Numbered from the stretch's first letter, positions 1 through 12,446 are shown. The stretch is DNA of 64,000 nt from Azadirachta indica (GCA_022749755.1 CM040451.1:4354871-4418870), one strand, 5' to 3'. Notes: generated by a model from the letters alone, not told the origin. Program-made: numbers and translations.

Positions 1-1838
1 CATGCATGGATATAGAAGTAGGCTGGGAACTCGACGATGGAAGGTAAGGAATTTTGATTGAGCAATCTTCAGGTGTCTACCAATTGTTTGAACATTCCCA
101 ACCTTGTAATCAAAGATTTTCTTCTTCCAATGGTATTGGTTCATCATAGGGTTCACCTCTTAAAAAAAAAAACAGAAAAAGAGAAAGAAACTTGGCTTAG
201 TAATAAGAACATGAATTTAAAGAGAAAAGGGAAAAGTTAGGCTCTACTACTTTCATGGAGAGTGGACGAGAAGAAATAAATCCAAGCTTTAATAAATTTT
301 CCTATTGAGATAAAAAGTCCTAACTCCTTTAGCACAAAGATAAAGATAGTCCTTGGGCTATTTGATCTTATTTTGCCTAGCTTATAATGGGTGGTTCATT
401 CTATATGGCTTTTAAAAAAAAAAAAAAGAGTTAGAAGTAAAGCTAAAGGAAAAAAGGCATCAAATTCTTTTAAAAAATACTTAGGGTGCAAAACTGTATA
501 AGTGCACGATATTCATGATATTCAGTGTTAGCACCAAATTCCTAAGCCCCATTTATTATGAACCATAGATCTTTCTATTTTGTTATCTTAACACATCTAT
601 TGGTTATTAAAGGCTCAACTTATGGCCAATAATTGAATGTAGTACTAACATTTACGAAGGGGCTCGTCAGGTTTTTTTACTATAGGCTTAAGGAAATACA
701 ACCTTTAGAATTGCTTGAAGTTCAGATTTAGGAAGTCGAGAAGTTTCTATAAAACAAACATGCTAATTATAGCACACTAAACATTAGGTCCAAGCTGAGT
801 AGAAGTACAGTTAAGACTGCTAAGTATATATCTAAGAAAGGGATGGAAAATAAGCCTAAGTCCTAACTTATAAAATCTTAGGTGAAAAACAACCTTTTTA
901 GAAAAAGGAAAACTAGCTAATTCATTTTCTTTAGCCTTTTTAAGGATAATGGAGTCAGGTATAGCATACTTAAGTTTGAGAATCTCTACTTGTAACAGTC
1001 CAGCTCACCAGAGATATTGTCTGTTTTGGGCACATAACCTATTACGGTTTTACTTTCAACCCAAAACTCGTTTACTGGGGGTTGGAACTTTCTATCTTAT
1101 ATATCCAATATCTCTCCCATATTTTACCGATATGGGATTTGTCTAGGGTGTCACACTACTGATATAGTGGAAATTTGGTTTTTGGTTTCGTCGATGGACC
1201 AACTACTAGAGGTTTCTTAAAAAAGGTTAAAGGAAGTGGAGTAAAAGAAACTTTTAGGCTTGACTGGATATAAGACCTCTTGTGACAACTACTTTCGTCA
1301 TCACTAAAGTAGGTAAACACATAAGATGACATACTTTCTTCACTTTGAAAGGAAGATATTGGAAGAACAAACAAATAAAAGTAAAAAAGAAAAAGAAGCT
1401 TGCTAGTATGAGAAAAGTTGAAATTGGAAAATGGTGGTAAAAATAAAGCAAGTTGCCTCTTTTTATAGTGACAAAAAGTAAAAGTCTATTAATTAGGGAA
1501 TGAAGAAAGTTGTGGCAAAGAAAATAAAAGTATTACAGAGGTTATAATATTTAAACATGAAGGACAAATTGGAGGTAAAGGAGCAAGAAACTCTCTATAG
1601 TTAAAATTACAACTTAGATAGTTTAAAGGATAGCTGTTGTGGAATTTATAAATTCTAATAATCAATGAGATTAATTTTGGAAGAAAAACCATGTAGGCCA
1701 CCTCCTAGCATACATACCATGAAAGTTACCTTCTAGCATACTATGTACAAGAAAGTCCCCTCTTAAAAGGCCATGAATGCTAAAAAAAATGTGTACATGG
1801 AGTCTCTTCCTAAAAGGTTATAGAGCCCAAAAACCATG
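1..1838. other. AT-rich intergenic DNA, no gene recognised
   Basis: Only short chance reading frames (60-90 codons) are present on either strand and none resembles a known protein. The stretch has poly-A and poly-T runs but no clear element boundary was found. It precedes the long inverted-repeat element that starts at 1839. Confidence 0.6.
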
Positions 1839-3908
1839 TGTTAGAAATCCCACCAAAGGAAATCTGGATCAAATCCACAATCGAAAATGTCTTTGGGTCT
1901 AAGACTTCACAGATATAATTTTCAAAAAAAATTGTTGGATCATTGTGCTTTCTCACCAACTCAGATTTCCAAGTATGTCTGTTTCTTTGTACAAGAACTT
2001 GATGTGTGACCATCAAGTGCAAACCAGAATCAAAGAAAAGCGAAGATTGAACGGTTAAAAAGAATAAAGGAATCAAAAATATTACACAAATTGAACCTAA
2101 AAAGCTTAGACACAGAGAGCTCGAGGAGAATGAGAGCTCTGTTTCAATCCTAGGGTTGCTGCTTTGTTTTATGTGTGATTAATGAGTTCTCTCGTATGAA
2201 TTGGACTTGGGCTTTGGGGCTTATATTAATCTAATTTAACTTAAGTCCACTTATTTAATTAATGAGATTAATTAAATAATAAGCCCATTTATTAATTTTA
2301 TTAGTTACATAGTTGGTCCAATTCCATAAGTCCAATTATAAATTAATCTTTATTAATTTAATAATTGGTGTAATCTATTTAACTTAATGTCTAAGATTTT
2401 TTTTAAAAGCTTTTAAATGAAAGTGAGAAACTTTACTTTCAAATCACCAAACCCTTACCCTCTATTGTTACTTGAACTCAAGGGGCAATTTAAAATGTAA
2501 GATTAATTCTTAAATTAACCTAGTTAAATTAAATATCCCTTTTCTTTGATTCTAGTTGTGCTAGCTTACAGAGTTGTAGCTACTCAGGAGACATTTATGG
2601 ACATATTTAATTAACAAGCTCCAATAGACTTTTGTTAATACACTAATCTATTGTCTCATAATGGTAGTTTGTTTTGTCTATTAACTTTGGCCCATTCTAC
2701 TAAAAACCCAAATATGCACTCTTGAAATGAATGTTCTTTACAGAAAATTTTATAATTTAATCTGATTAAATTATATCTTAAAACTCTATCCATTAAGTAA
2801 CAGGTTATCATAACTACCCTTAATAGAATATTAATAACTGGAACTAGGTATAATTTACTGTTTTACCCTTCCAATTTCATCTTGATTCCTTGATCCCAAT
2901 TTTACACCATTTAATCGGGTTAACATTTATTAGAATAAATCTTAGTTTAGTGAACTCCTTCACTAAACACTCAACCAAAATTTTCCAATTCAAACCTTTA
3001 AAACCATTAAGGTGGTATTCAATATTCCTTTTAAAGTTATGAATTCCATATCTATGAAATAGTTTCTATTAGCATAGATCTTACAATCCCAACTAAAAAA
3101 GGTATTGACCATTAATCTCATAGTCTCACTTTCTATTTTAGTCGAAGACCATAGCCTATACACTAGAACTACACTACCCACTCAAGATTTAAGTAGAATT
3201 TAATTACTGTAGCTCAGGTGGTCTAAAGCTTGCCTGATGGTCCTAAGCCATCCTGAGCTTGAATAGTAATAGAGGGCAAGGGTTTAGTGTTTTATGGGTG
3301 AGATTTCTCACTTCAACCTTTTTTTAAAAGAATCCTAGACATTAAATTAAATGAATTGGACCAATTATTAAATTAACAAAGATTAAATTTTAATTGGCCA
3401 AACTATTTAATTAATAAAATCAATTAATGGTCTTGTTATTTAATTAATGACATTAATTAAATAAGTGAACTTAATTTAAATTAGATTAATCTAAGGCTAA
3501 AAGCCCAAGCCTAATTTATATTAGGGTATAGTTTGGTGTAACACTATAAAAATGAAGCTAAAATGTATACTAGGGATAAGAGAACACACTAACCACATGC
3601 AAAACAAGGCAATAACCCTAGGATTGATGCAGAGCTCTCTATGCCCAAGCCTCTTAAGCTTACCTTGTGTGATGTTTTGGCTCCTTATGTTCTTCCTAAT
3701 CATCTGATCTTTAATTTTCTTTGCTTATGGTTTAAAGTTGATACTGACACATCAAGTTCTTGCACAAAGAAGCAGACGTACTTGAGAATATGAGTTGTTG
3801 AGAAGGCATAAAGATCCAACAATTTTTGAAAATTATACTCGTGAGATCCTTATCTCAGAGATGCTTCCACTGGTAGATTTGATCTAGATTTCCCTTTGGG
3901 TTCCAACA
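1839..3908. mobile_element. 2.07-kb element with about 500-bp inverted terminal arms
   Basis: The left arm (about 1839-2345) is a diverged reverse complement of the right arm (about 3365-3908). Matching landmarks include GGAAATCTRGATCAAATC at the outer ends, a CAAGAACTTGATGTGT block (near 2000 and 3750), CCTAGGGTT (near 2150 and 3617) and a TTTAATTAATGA block near 2255 and 3440. The outermost bases read TGTTRGAA on the left and its complement TTCCAACA on the right. No transposase-like frame exists in the 1-kb centre. It could be a foldback or Mutator-like non-autonomous DNA element, or two related sequences lying head to head. I saw no convincing target-site duplication. Confidence 0.65.
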
Positions 3909-4147
3909 AGAGCGTTTAATAAGGATTTGACTAATATCTATTATGACCAAAACAAATGTCATTAGACAGTGTTCAATAGTGATCAATGGCAATAAGCCAA
4001 ACAATCAAACATGGTTCAAATCAAGCTATAGGCTTGTAGTGATCCCCAAGCCAAATCGGATATTCCTAGCCTAAATCAGGGACAAGGTTAGGATTTGGAT
4101 CCTTAGCCCATCTCTGGGCCGTTACAATCTCTATTTATCGTCTCATC

Positions 4148-4365
4148 TAGGCTAATTTCCTAGGTTGTCATCATGGCTAGGGTGTCACGTTGACTAGGTG
4201 GTCATTGTATCATTTGTGTTAGGTTGTCACTGTGTTTAAGGTGCCAACATGATTAGGTGGTCCTTGTGACGTTTAGGCTAGGTTGCTAAGTTTTAGGTGT
4301 CACTATGACTAGGTGGTTATTGTGATATTTAAGCTAAGTTACTAGATTGTCACCAATAATTAAAT
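4148..4365. repeat. degenerate tandem repeat, period about 57 bp
   Basis: The phrase GAYTAGGTGGTY recurs at about 4192, 4251 and 4307, spacings of 59 and 56 bp, each followed by a variable tract containing TTAGGTTG or a similar motif. A weaker unit may precede the first. It is non-coding; the units are diverged, so the array is not recent. Confidence 0.55.
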
Positions 4366-4550
4366 CATTACCGCAATTAAGTAGTCACCGTGTTGTCTTA
4401 ACTAAGTAGTTAGCTTGACATCTTATCGTCCCAACTAGATTGAAAAGGTTTTTATGTAAATAGTTTTATATGTTGGCTATCATGGTAGGGTGTCGATAAA
4501 GTTAATCATTAAACACATTTAGTAACAAATTATTTTGAAAAGTTATTGTA

Positions 4551-4826
4551 TTCCTTAAGTTTTGTGTATTATGTAAAATTCATCAAATTTTTCTCTAGGG
4601 TTATACTTGAAAAGTTGAATTTGAGGCTTTATGTAAACTCTAAAATTTTAATTATTACATTAAATATTCCATAAAACTAAAAATTATGGGGTTCCTTAAT
4701 TTTGGGTATTATGTGAAATTCATCAAATTTTTTTCTAGAGTTTATACTTAAGAAGTTCAACTTGATGTTTTATGTAAACTCATATTCAAATTTTGATTAT
4801 TACATTAAATATTCCATAAAATTAAG
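4551..4826. repeat. diverged tandem duplication, unit about 140 bp
   Basis: Copy 1 (about 4551-4682) and copy 2 (about 4692-4826) share, in the same order, CCTTAAKTTT, TATTATGT, AATTCATCAAATTTTT, a TATGTAAACTC block and ATTACATTAAATATTCCATA. Both are non-coding and AT-rich. Confidence 0.65.
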
Positions 4827-4929
4827 AATCTTGGGATGTACTAAATTATTATTTTTGGTAAAATCGGTAAAAATTTTGTAAATTAGGGTTATTTGATTTT
4901 TGGAATTACCTGAAAAATATATTTTATTT

Positions 4930-6236
4930 ATTATTAAAAATTATTATTTTAGCTAGGGTTATAGTTGTCATTTCCTAGGTAGTCTTGTCCATTATTAGAT
5001 AAACTGCAAATTGTAGTTTTATTTATTTATTTATTTATTCTTTTCTTTTCCTTCTTAAGTAGTGTTTTTTTTTTGTTTAAAGTCTGATTATACTTGAAAT
5101 TTGAATTTGACTAAAATCTAAATTTGATTAATATATTTGTTTGTTTTATCTTAAATATCTGAATATAAACATTAAGTTGTTTGTTTTTATAAAAAAAAAA
5201 ATTCAAAACTAATATATTGACATATATGCCCTAAAAATCTTAAATTAATATATTAAGTTGTTTAACATATATAAATGTTAAGTAATAAAGTAAGTGTATT
5301 TCTAATAAATGGAACATTTAAATTATTCAGACATTTACCTATTTAGATTTAAGTTAAAAATTTTAACTGAATTATATTCATATATTTTTAATAAACATTC
5401 AGATATAAATTAAAAAACAAATGACTCTTGAACATTTGAATAATTATATTCAGATTTCAACTAAAAAGAACAAATAGATTAAATATGTAACAAAGTGTTT
5501 AAGGAGTCCTAATACTTATTATTAAGTTAATTTTTAATTATTTTCTAGTATAATTTATGGAACTTGAAAGATACATAATTTCCAATAAATCATCAAGACA
5601 AACTTTTTCATACAAAATCTTGAACAAATTTCTCAAAAAATGAATGCAAAATTTCTAAACAAATCATTACAATAAATCTTTCGACATATCAAAATAAAAA
5701 CCTCTAACAAAAACCCATCAAGCTCCAAACAATAGTTATCTACTAAAGTAAAGTTTTAAAGGTTAGGATAATGTCCTTTCTAGAGAAGAAAGTAGTATCC
5801 CTATTAAAAATTATTATTTTAGAGTTATAGTTGTCAGTTTTTAGGTAGCCTCATCTATTATTTTGTAAACCCTAAATTATAGTTTTAATTTATTTTATTT
5901 TCTTTTTCTTTTTTTCTTTTTTTTCTTAGGATGAAATTTACTTCATTAAGTATGTAACAATGGTGTTTAATGGGTCCTAGTACTTATTTGCTAAGTTAAA
6001 TTTTAGTTATTTTCCTAATACGATTTATGAAATTTGAAAGATACATATGTAAAATAAAATGTCAAGACAAAATTGTTCATACAAAATATTCAACAAAGTT
6101 CTCAAACACATAAATACCAAAAATTTGCAAACAAATAATCACAACAAATCTTTCAACATATCAAAACAAAAATTTCCAGCAAAAACCCATCAAATTCCAA
6201 ACGAAGTTATCTATAAAAGATGAAGTTTTAAGGAAA
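4930..6236. repeat. complex of dispersed direct repeats
   Basis: Two pairs of direct repeats interleave. A roughly 140-bp segment at about 4930-5080 recurs at about 5800-5935, sharing AGTTATAGTTGTCA and a T-rich tract. A roughly 265-bp segment at about 5499-5760 recurs at about 5969-6236, sharing GAAAGATACATA, CAAGACAAA, ATACAAAAT and AACAAAAACCCATCAA. This suggests duplication of a larger block, about 0.5-0.9 kb, followed by divergence or insertion of the element at 5090-5462. No coding capacity is seen. Confidence 0.55.
5090..5462. mobile_element. about 370-bp MITE-like repeat, copy 1 of 2
   Basis: The ends are short imperfect inverted repeats (CTTGAAATTTGAAT at the left, and ATTCAGATTTCAAC at the right). 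A second, reverse-oriented copy lies at about 46689-47095, with matching internal blocks such as ACATATATGTCAATATAT and ATAAAAACAAA. Two copies of one sequence with degenerate terminal inverted repeats suggest a non-autonomous DNA transposon family. No target-site duplication was resolved. Confidence 0.5.
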
Positions 6237-7793
6237 ATCAGTGCAGAGGTATTCAGTGATTATAAGCTACTGCTCGTGGGGCCTTTGGGGTGTATTACGT
6301 GGAGCATCGAGTTGTGTGAGGGATATAAGTGGGGCGTAGTAATGACATGTCATACGGTCCTATAATTCCGTCTATAATAACAATTAGATTCTTATAAATT
6401 TTTTCTTCTGAAAAATTCCTTTCTCTAACAGATATGTATAAATACAACAAATGATTTAAGAATGATAGTTTTCAAGTACTTAACTTATATCTCAATAACT
6501 TAAAAACTAAAAGGGCTTATGTTGCACTATAATATTAAGAGAAAAACATGAAAATACATGTCCTTAATATTTTGTAACAAAATACTATATCAGGCAAATG
6601 AATGATGTGAATAACAATTATATGGATGAAGGATTTTACCTTCACAAAATTTTTATTTTCATCTGGGTAAAAAAATTCTTGTAAAAGGGAGCAACTATTG
6701 AGGGGTCAATAGCTTGAGAAAGCAGCCCTCGTACTTATTCACTATATAGTCACCTTCATGTTAAAAAGATTTGATGTGTTAGAGAAGTTAAATTTAATAC
6801 AGTAAAGTGACCATCAAGAATTTCTAACTTAAACTAGCAATCTTAATGGTCATATCACTATAAATGTCTTCATAAGATAATTGTAGTAAGATAGTAATAG
6901 GGTAAAAAAATCAACAACTTCTAATGAGATTAGATTTCTTCAAAGTGGAAAGGATTAATGTTTATTGTAAACAAATGAATCATAAATAGAGAGCAAAAAC
7001 TCATAGAAAGGAGGACAAGTTCTATTTGAATCCCAAAAGCTCTCTATTTTTATAATTCTTTTTTCTTAACACAAAATACCAACTCTTTATATTTTTTTTA
7101 AATAATTTTATGGTTTTCTTGAGATAATTCTGTTAATTTAAGTATTGAAAGTTATTGTTGGCCATTAACCATTCTTTACTATTAAGTAGATGAAGGTTGA
7201 CCAAAATCCATCAAAATTTTTATAACATCCTTTTAAATATTAAGGTAAAAATTTGTCATGTTAGCTAGCTTGAAAATTGGTACTACCAATATAAATTGTT
7301 GAGTGTAAGCCCCAAGTAAATTTTGACATCAACAAAATATATATATACACATACTTAAAGAATATTTTAATCTAAACCAACGGTTATTAAATTTTGTCCA
7401 TAGTATTAATTGTTACACACACACAAACATATATATTCTTTTGCGTTAAAATATTTACATTTTGAAATTTTAAAATTTACATTCAAATTTCAAATTTTGC
7501 CTTGAAATTTTTAACTTCTATCAAGATGGTTGAAATTTTAAATAACAAAATAAAACAACACTTTCATCCAATATTATAGCCAGTATCCAATAGTTTAAAA
7601 TGCAATTGTCAAAAAGCATGCACAAACTTCTAAGCTTCTGTTTCTACTTCAGAAGCTTTCTCGAGTCCACAAGAATTGACCGTTGCTCCCACTTTTAACT
7701 TCTTTCATCAACTTCCAAAAATAAAAAATTAAAATCAAAAGCATAAGGACACAATTATCAAACAAAAAGAGCATAATTGTAATGTGACTTTTG
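6237..7793. other. intergenic, 3' flank of locus A
   Basis: No gene, RNA or element boundary could be supported. The DNA is AT-rich with short TA runs near 7335. Since locus A is transcribed right to left, its 3' UTR should end in the right-hand part of this stretch or just after the stop codon. Confidence 0.5.
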
Positions 7794-7832
7794 CTGACAT
7801 GGATGCCAACTCAGCATCAAATGCCATGTCAG
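7794..7832. other. short inverted repeat downstream of locus A stop codon
   Basis: A perfect 9-bp inverted repeat (CTGACATGG at 7794-7802 and CCATGTCAG at 7824-7832) is separated by 21 bp. It lies about 66 bp past the stop codon of locus A and so probably within the 3' UTR, where it could fold as a hairpin. It may equally be a transposon footprint. Confidence 0.4.
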
Positions 7833-7897
7833 ATTGCATTATTTATTTAAAATTTGAAATTTGACTAAAATTAAGTGTAATAAATAATCTATAGTTT

Positions 7898-10800
7898 TCA
7901 CATAGAAAAATTAGTCTCTCCTACCATATTATACTGATCAACAGCCACAGAGACAACCCCATTAACTGGTTTGTCACTCTCCACAACCACTACATTATTA
8001 GAAACATTGGTTACTCCAAGAGCAGCAAAGCCTCCTTTAACATACATTGAATATTGAAAATGAATAATTCGATTAGGGAATACCAGAATTGGAGAAAAAT
8101 CAGCCACCCATTTGGTCCCATTTCCGGCCACCGACAGTTTTCCGGTCGTCGATTTCAACCTCATTCCGTTCACATTGTTCCGGTCGATCACCACTTGATC
8201 AATGTTACTAAATTCCCCATCTAAATTTACTATCGGAACATTATTTTCAGGGCTCCCATTAAACATATTTTCGACAATATTTACTCCCGAAATTCGACCC
8301 TTAATCGATTTCAAAACTATGTTAGCATCTCCTAAGAAAAAGCCATTTGTAATATGAGCTTGAACCGGATCTTCCAACACAATTCCTGTGTAATCTAAGT
8401 AACAATTGTCTATTCTAGTCAATGTTGCATCAGCCATTTTCACTAAAATTCCTATACCACCAAAACCTGTAGCCTTGTTATAACAATGTACTCCAGTGAC
8501 AATATTGGCCTGACCTCTGAGTAAAACTCCGATGGCTGCCGAGAAAATCACAACATCGGTGATCGCATTATCGTTGCTCGCAAGCTCTATGCCGGTGCCG
8601 GAAAAGTCCTTCTCTGTAGGGTCACCACCAACCGTTGAATGTTGCCCTAGAAAGCTATTTGATATAAAGGTTTCATGGCCTTTTTCAACTAGAATTCCTT
8701 GCGTTGTGAAGTGCAGAAAGAAGCAATTATTTATGCGAATTCGAGCTGAATCAATGATGAAAAGCCCTCCTCCTGTGTAGCTTGAATCGAAGAGGATGTC
8801 ACGAAAGGTGATATCTTCATAGTAGATGCCAGCATTCTGGACTTTTAGATCATGAAAGGTGATGTAGTCTGTTTGCTGCTTAAACTTCTGGGAATTTGGT
8901 GCCCATAATTCAATGAGATGTCGATCAACTGGAAAATTACTTGATGCACGTAGAGTTCCTCCTTGTACCTATTTTCCAATTAACCATGAAACCCATCTTA
9001 ATTAGTTCAAAAAGCTCAGTGAAAAATGTAGAAATTTTGTCTTAGAAAGCAATGATTTCAAACAGTTTGACTAAGAAAAGGTTTATAAGCTACAATGTTC
9101 ATGCATTTCAATGATTTTTTCTAGCAATTTTCAACAAAATTTATTAAAATATATAATTCTATATGTAAAATACTAAATATTATTTTCATTAGTATGTAAT
9201 TATATGTCATTATGGATAAGTACATTTGAAACAAATAATCTTACATAGGGATGAGTACTTATATTTCTTAACTTGAACTTATTTAGTTCTAATTTATACT
9301 ATCGAAAGGGTTTTTAAATTTTATCCTAAATTTTTATCTCAAATAATATAACATAATATATGAGATTTATTAAGTGGGTGATATATTTTTATAATTTTAT
9401 CATTTATTATACCATCTAACCAATCAATATAATATTTGGAATAAAATTTAGAATATATAGCATGACTCAAAATAAGAGGTTGAACTTGATTGCCAAAAGC
9501 TATGCCAAAAATCTAAAATAAATAACACCTGTAATTGAAAAAATGCATGAGAAAAAAATCATTAAGTAATTAATTAATTAAATTCATTTTTATCAGTTGA
9601 TTTTCACAATTAATTTTTTCTTAAAAATAATATATATTATAATAATAATTTAAAATACGTATTAAGATTCATTTGTATTAATAAAATATTTGGGAGTGCT
9701 AAAAAGAACACCAAAATGTACAAGCACTTATTCATTTTAACACTTTTTCTGTAACATTTTTTAGAAAAATTTATTAAAATATCTATTGTTACATGTAAAC
9801 TAGCTATTATAAGTGCAAATTTTAATTAGTGCCTAATTATATGCTAATTTAAAAATTAATGCTACTACTAATTAAATTTTATAAGCTCCTTTAAAACAAG
9901 TAATAAAAAACATGGATAAATACTTCTTAATTTAGTACGTAGGCAGTAAATATCAATCGATTTTTAAAAAATCAAATAATAAACTTAAATAGCTCATTAA
10001 TTGTGCACACTAAATACAATTAAAATTAAAATAAAGCATTAGATAGCATAAAGTTATTTTAATAAATGGGCTTAATTAATTATAAATATCTAGTAATTAA
10101 CTTTTTTAGAGCATCAAATAAAGTCCTAAAATCCTAATCAGTTCTTTAAGCATCATTAAAGCCTTCTCTTCTATCTTTGCTTTTTCTTTATTGAAAATGA
10201 AAGAACTTATCAGTAAAGCTAGCATTTCTTTTTCAATACAATTCAAAAGGTAACTGTAGTATATAATTTCATATATACCCTATTATTTAATTGTTTTAAT
10301 TTTTTAAACATGTTAAAATAACCTCGGTTTGTATATAAAAATTTGTATATGACTTGTGTATATATAATATTTATAATAATAACTAAATATATATATAGAG
10401 AGAGAGAGAAAGATAAGAGTGGTTTTCAAAGGAAAACGACATAACATTACACTCATTTAAACTAAAAGGAATACTAAGAGGAATTTTGTATTTGTCTTCT
10501 TCCACAATATAACTTTTTTAAGGGAGAATGTCGATTGCCTCCTTAGTTTTTAAATTAATATCTCGTTATTTTTTTATATTTTTTTTAATATTTTATCATC
10601 CCTTGATTTTTTTTCAATTTTGTTCAGTTTAATTGATTTATAAAATAATAAAATAAAAAATACTTGAAATATTAAAGGTTAAAATTAAAACTTAACAAAA
10701 TGATTAGATATTATAGAAACTATAGAGGGATAATGAGATTTATTTCAAAAATCAAGGACGCAATAGCGGTTCTCCCATTTGCTAAAGTCCTAGATTTAAT

Positions 10801-12194
10801 ACTAAAATATTTTTGAATTGTGTGAAGACTTTGCAACAATTTTAATTTTCAAATGTTGAAGATTTAATTTGGAGAGAGATTAAGGAAAATACAAGGAAAT
10901 TTCTTAAAGCCTAATTCTAAAGCTTGTATCTAAAAGCATCCAATCAGAAAATTTAAAATTTTCTAACTCTTTTTCCCTTAACTTATAAAATGGGCTCAAA
11001 ACTCCAGTCTTGAATAATTGAAATAATAATTTTTGGACACATCTGGATCTTAAAAGATTTTTCGGACGTATTAGTATATATTGCTGCATACACTTTTTTT
11101 TTCAAATATTATGTTAAATGTTTTAAGTTTTTAAGTAAAGTATTTCAGATTTTGACATCTTAAAATTTAGGTAAATTTTCAAATTCTAAAATATTGAAAA
11201 AAAAAAGATGAATGTAATAATAGATGTAATGTATTGTATTATAATGTTACTACCACTAAGTGGGAATAGCTGAAAAATAAAATAAAATAAAATAATATTG
11301 AATTGAAAAGCTAAAGATTTTTTTACAGGAAGCAACTGTACAGAATGCATAAAAGGCCGAGATCACACCGCGCAAAAATGGCCACGTGGCACAAACCCAC
11401 ATGCAAAGTACCCAAAAAGAGAAATGAATACTGCAAACGTCTTTTCCTTCAAAGAAAGTTAAAAGAATAAATACATCTGCACATGATATCATATCTCCCT
11501 TCCCTACCCACACTAATCAAGATGGAAGTGTACGTCTTTGTTTTTCTGAGATTCAAATCAAAATTTTATTACAACTATTTCCCCATAAAATAGAAGAATT
11601 TAGGTAAATTCTGTGGAGGGTTTTCATTTTTCTCTTTTTTTTTTTTTTGGTTTTTTAATATGTAAATTATGGAAAATAAAGCATTGAGTAAGAAGAGAAA
11701 AGAGAAAGAGAAATAGGACTAACCACAAGATTGCCAGAGCCAGCAGGAAACCTGATGGGTTTGCTGATGGTGTAGTTTCCACCTTGTAAATCAACAATAA
11801 GACCACCCAAATCTTTGATACCAGCCAATAATTGAAGCCCACTTTGAACTTGAAAAGCATCATTCACAGCTTGTAATATTGCATCACTGCTTTCTATTCC
11901 TCCTGTTGGGTCTGCTCCATACCCAATTGGATAAAACACTCTCCCATTCTGCATTATATATGTTCTTGAAAATTAATCTCTCAGACATTTTCTCATCACT
12001 AAATAAGAACAAACAAGCAAAAGAATTAGAATTTGACTCACACTTTTGTTGGTAGATTCCAATGGAGTAGAGCTGCTGCTGGTGGCAGCCTGATGCTTTG
12101 CTATTAACTGGGATAGCTTTTTTTGTGAAATGGAAGTTGTCTGTGGAGCTAATAAACATAAAATGAAGCACAAAGCTAAGAAATGTTTTTCCAT
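7898..12194 (-). CDS. QRT3-like: polygalacturonase QRT3-like (locus A), three exons, intact
   Basis: Exons on the minus strand are 12194-12042, 11948-11724 and 8968-7898 (153, 225 and 1071 bp), all joined in phase 0 with GT/AG borders, giving 482 residues plus stop, the usual family length. Residues 1-22 form a hydrophobic signal peptide starting MEKHFLALCF, so the product should be secreted. Exon 2 carries the YGADPTGG...SSDAILQAVNDAF start of the pectate-lyase-superfamily right-handed beta helix (Pfam Pectate_lyase_3 type). Exon 3 carries the rest of the helix, with GHETFISNSFLGQH and GVHCYNKATGFGGIGI, motifs shared with loci B and C. In Arabidopsis, QRT3 is a polygalacturonase that degrades pollen-mother-cell wall pectin to free the tetrad; substrate and timing here are inferred. 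Intron 1 is 93 bp; intron 2 is 2755 bp and contains a MITE. Whether this is the QRT3 or the AT4G20040 counterpart cannot be settled by eye. Confidence 0.93.
10522..10776. mobile_element. 255-bp MITE in intron 2 of locus A
   Basis: The element is nearly palindromic: GGGAGAATG...CTCCTTAGTTTT at the left end is mirrored by AAAATCAAGGACGC...TTCTCCC at the right end, and the symmetry extends inward through ATATCTC and GAGAT. There is no coding capacity. The same family supplies the host element at 16408-16639 plus 22446-22481 that a chromovirus has interrupted. The intron borders of locus A are unaffected. Confidence 0.75.
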
Positions 12195-12231
12195 AGTTTG
12201 ATTTCTTGCCGTACTTTATTACGTTACTGCA

Positions 12232-12235
<4 letters not shown>

Positions 12236-12275
<40 letters not shown>
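12236..12275. promoter_or_regulatory. (AG)20 microsatellite, predicted 5' UTR of locus A
   Basis: About twenty AG dinucleotides lie 42-81 bp upstream of the locus A start codon; in the transcript they read as CU repeats. Such tracts are common in plant 5' UTRs, and GAGA repeats are known binding sites for plant BASIC PENTACYSTEINE (BPC) factors. A regulatory role here is an inference; the tract may be simply a slippage-prone repeat. Confidence 0.5.
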
Positions 12276-12277
<2 letters not shown>

Positions 12278-12435
12278 TCTGCTTGAAGAAGGTGGCGATT
12301 ACTCTTGGTCCTTAGTGTTTATAAGACCAATGGCTACATCTGTACTGTATTCTTTTTCTTTTCTTTTCTTTTCTTTTTGTTTTTTTTAAATACAATAATA
12401 TTGTAAATACAACATTAAGTGTTGTTAAAAGCTCT

Positions 12436-12446
12436 CTGTTTATATA
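12436..12446 (-). promoter_or_regulatory. candidate TATA box of locus A
   Basis: The minus strand reads TATATAAACAG, a good plant TATA-box match. It lies about 245 bp upstream of the locus A start codon. If used, transcription would start near 12410 and the 5' UTR (about 215 nt) would include the CU repeat. Confidence 0.45.

Noticed and set aside
4148..4365. CRISPR-like array
   Set aside because: The repeats are diverged, spacers are not of equal length, and the sequence is eukaryotic.
8532..8780. 82-codon plus-strand frame
   Set aside because: It is antisense to exon 3 of locus A, whose minus-strand frame is continuous and matches a known family.
11624..11863. Overlapping minus-strand frames near exon 2 of locus A
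   Set aside because: They are other-frame shadows of exon 2 running into intron sequence; the YGADPTGG frame is the real one.
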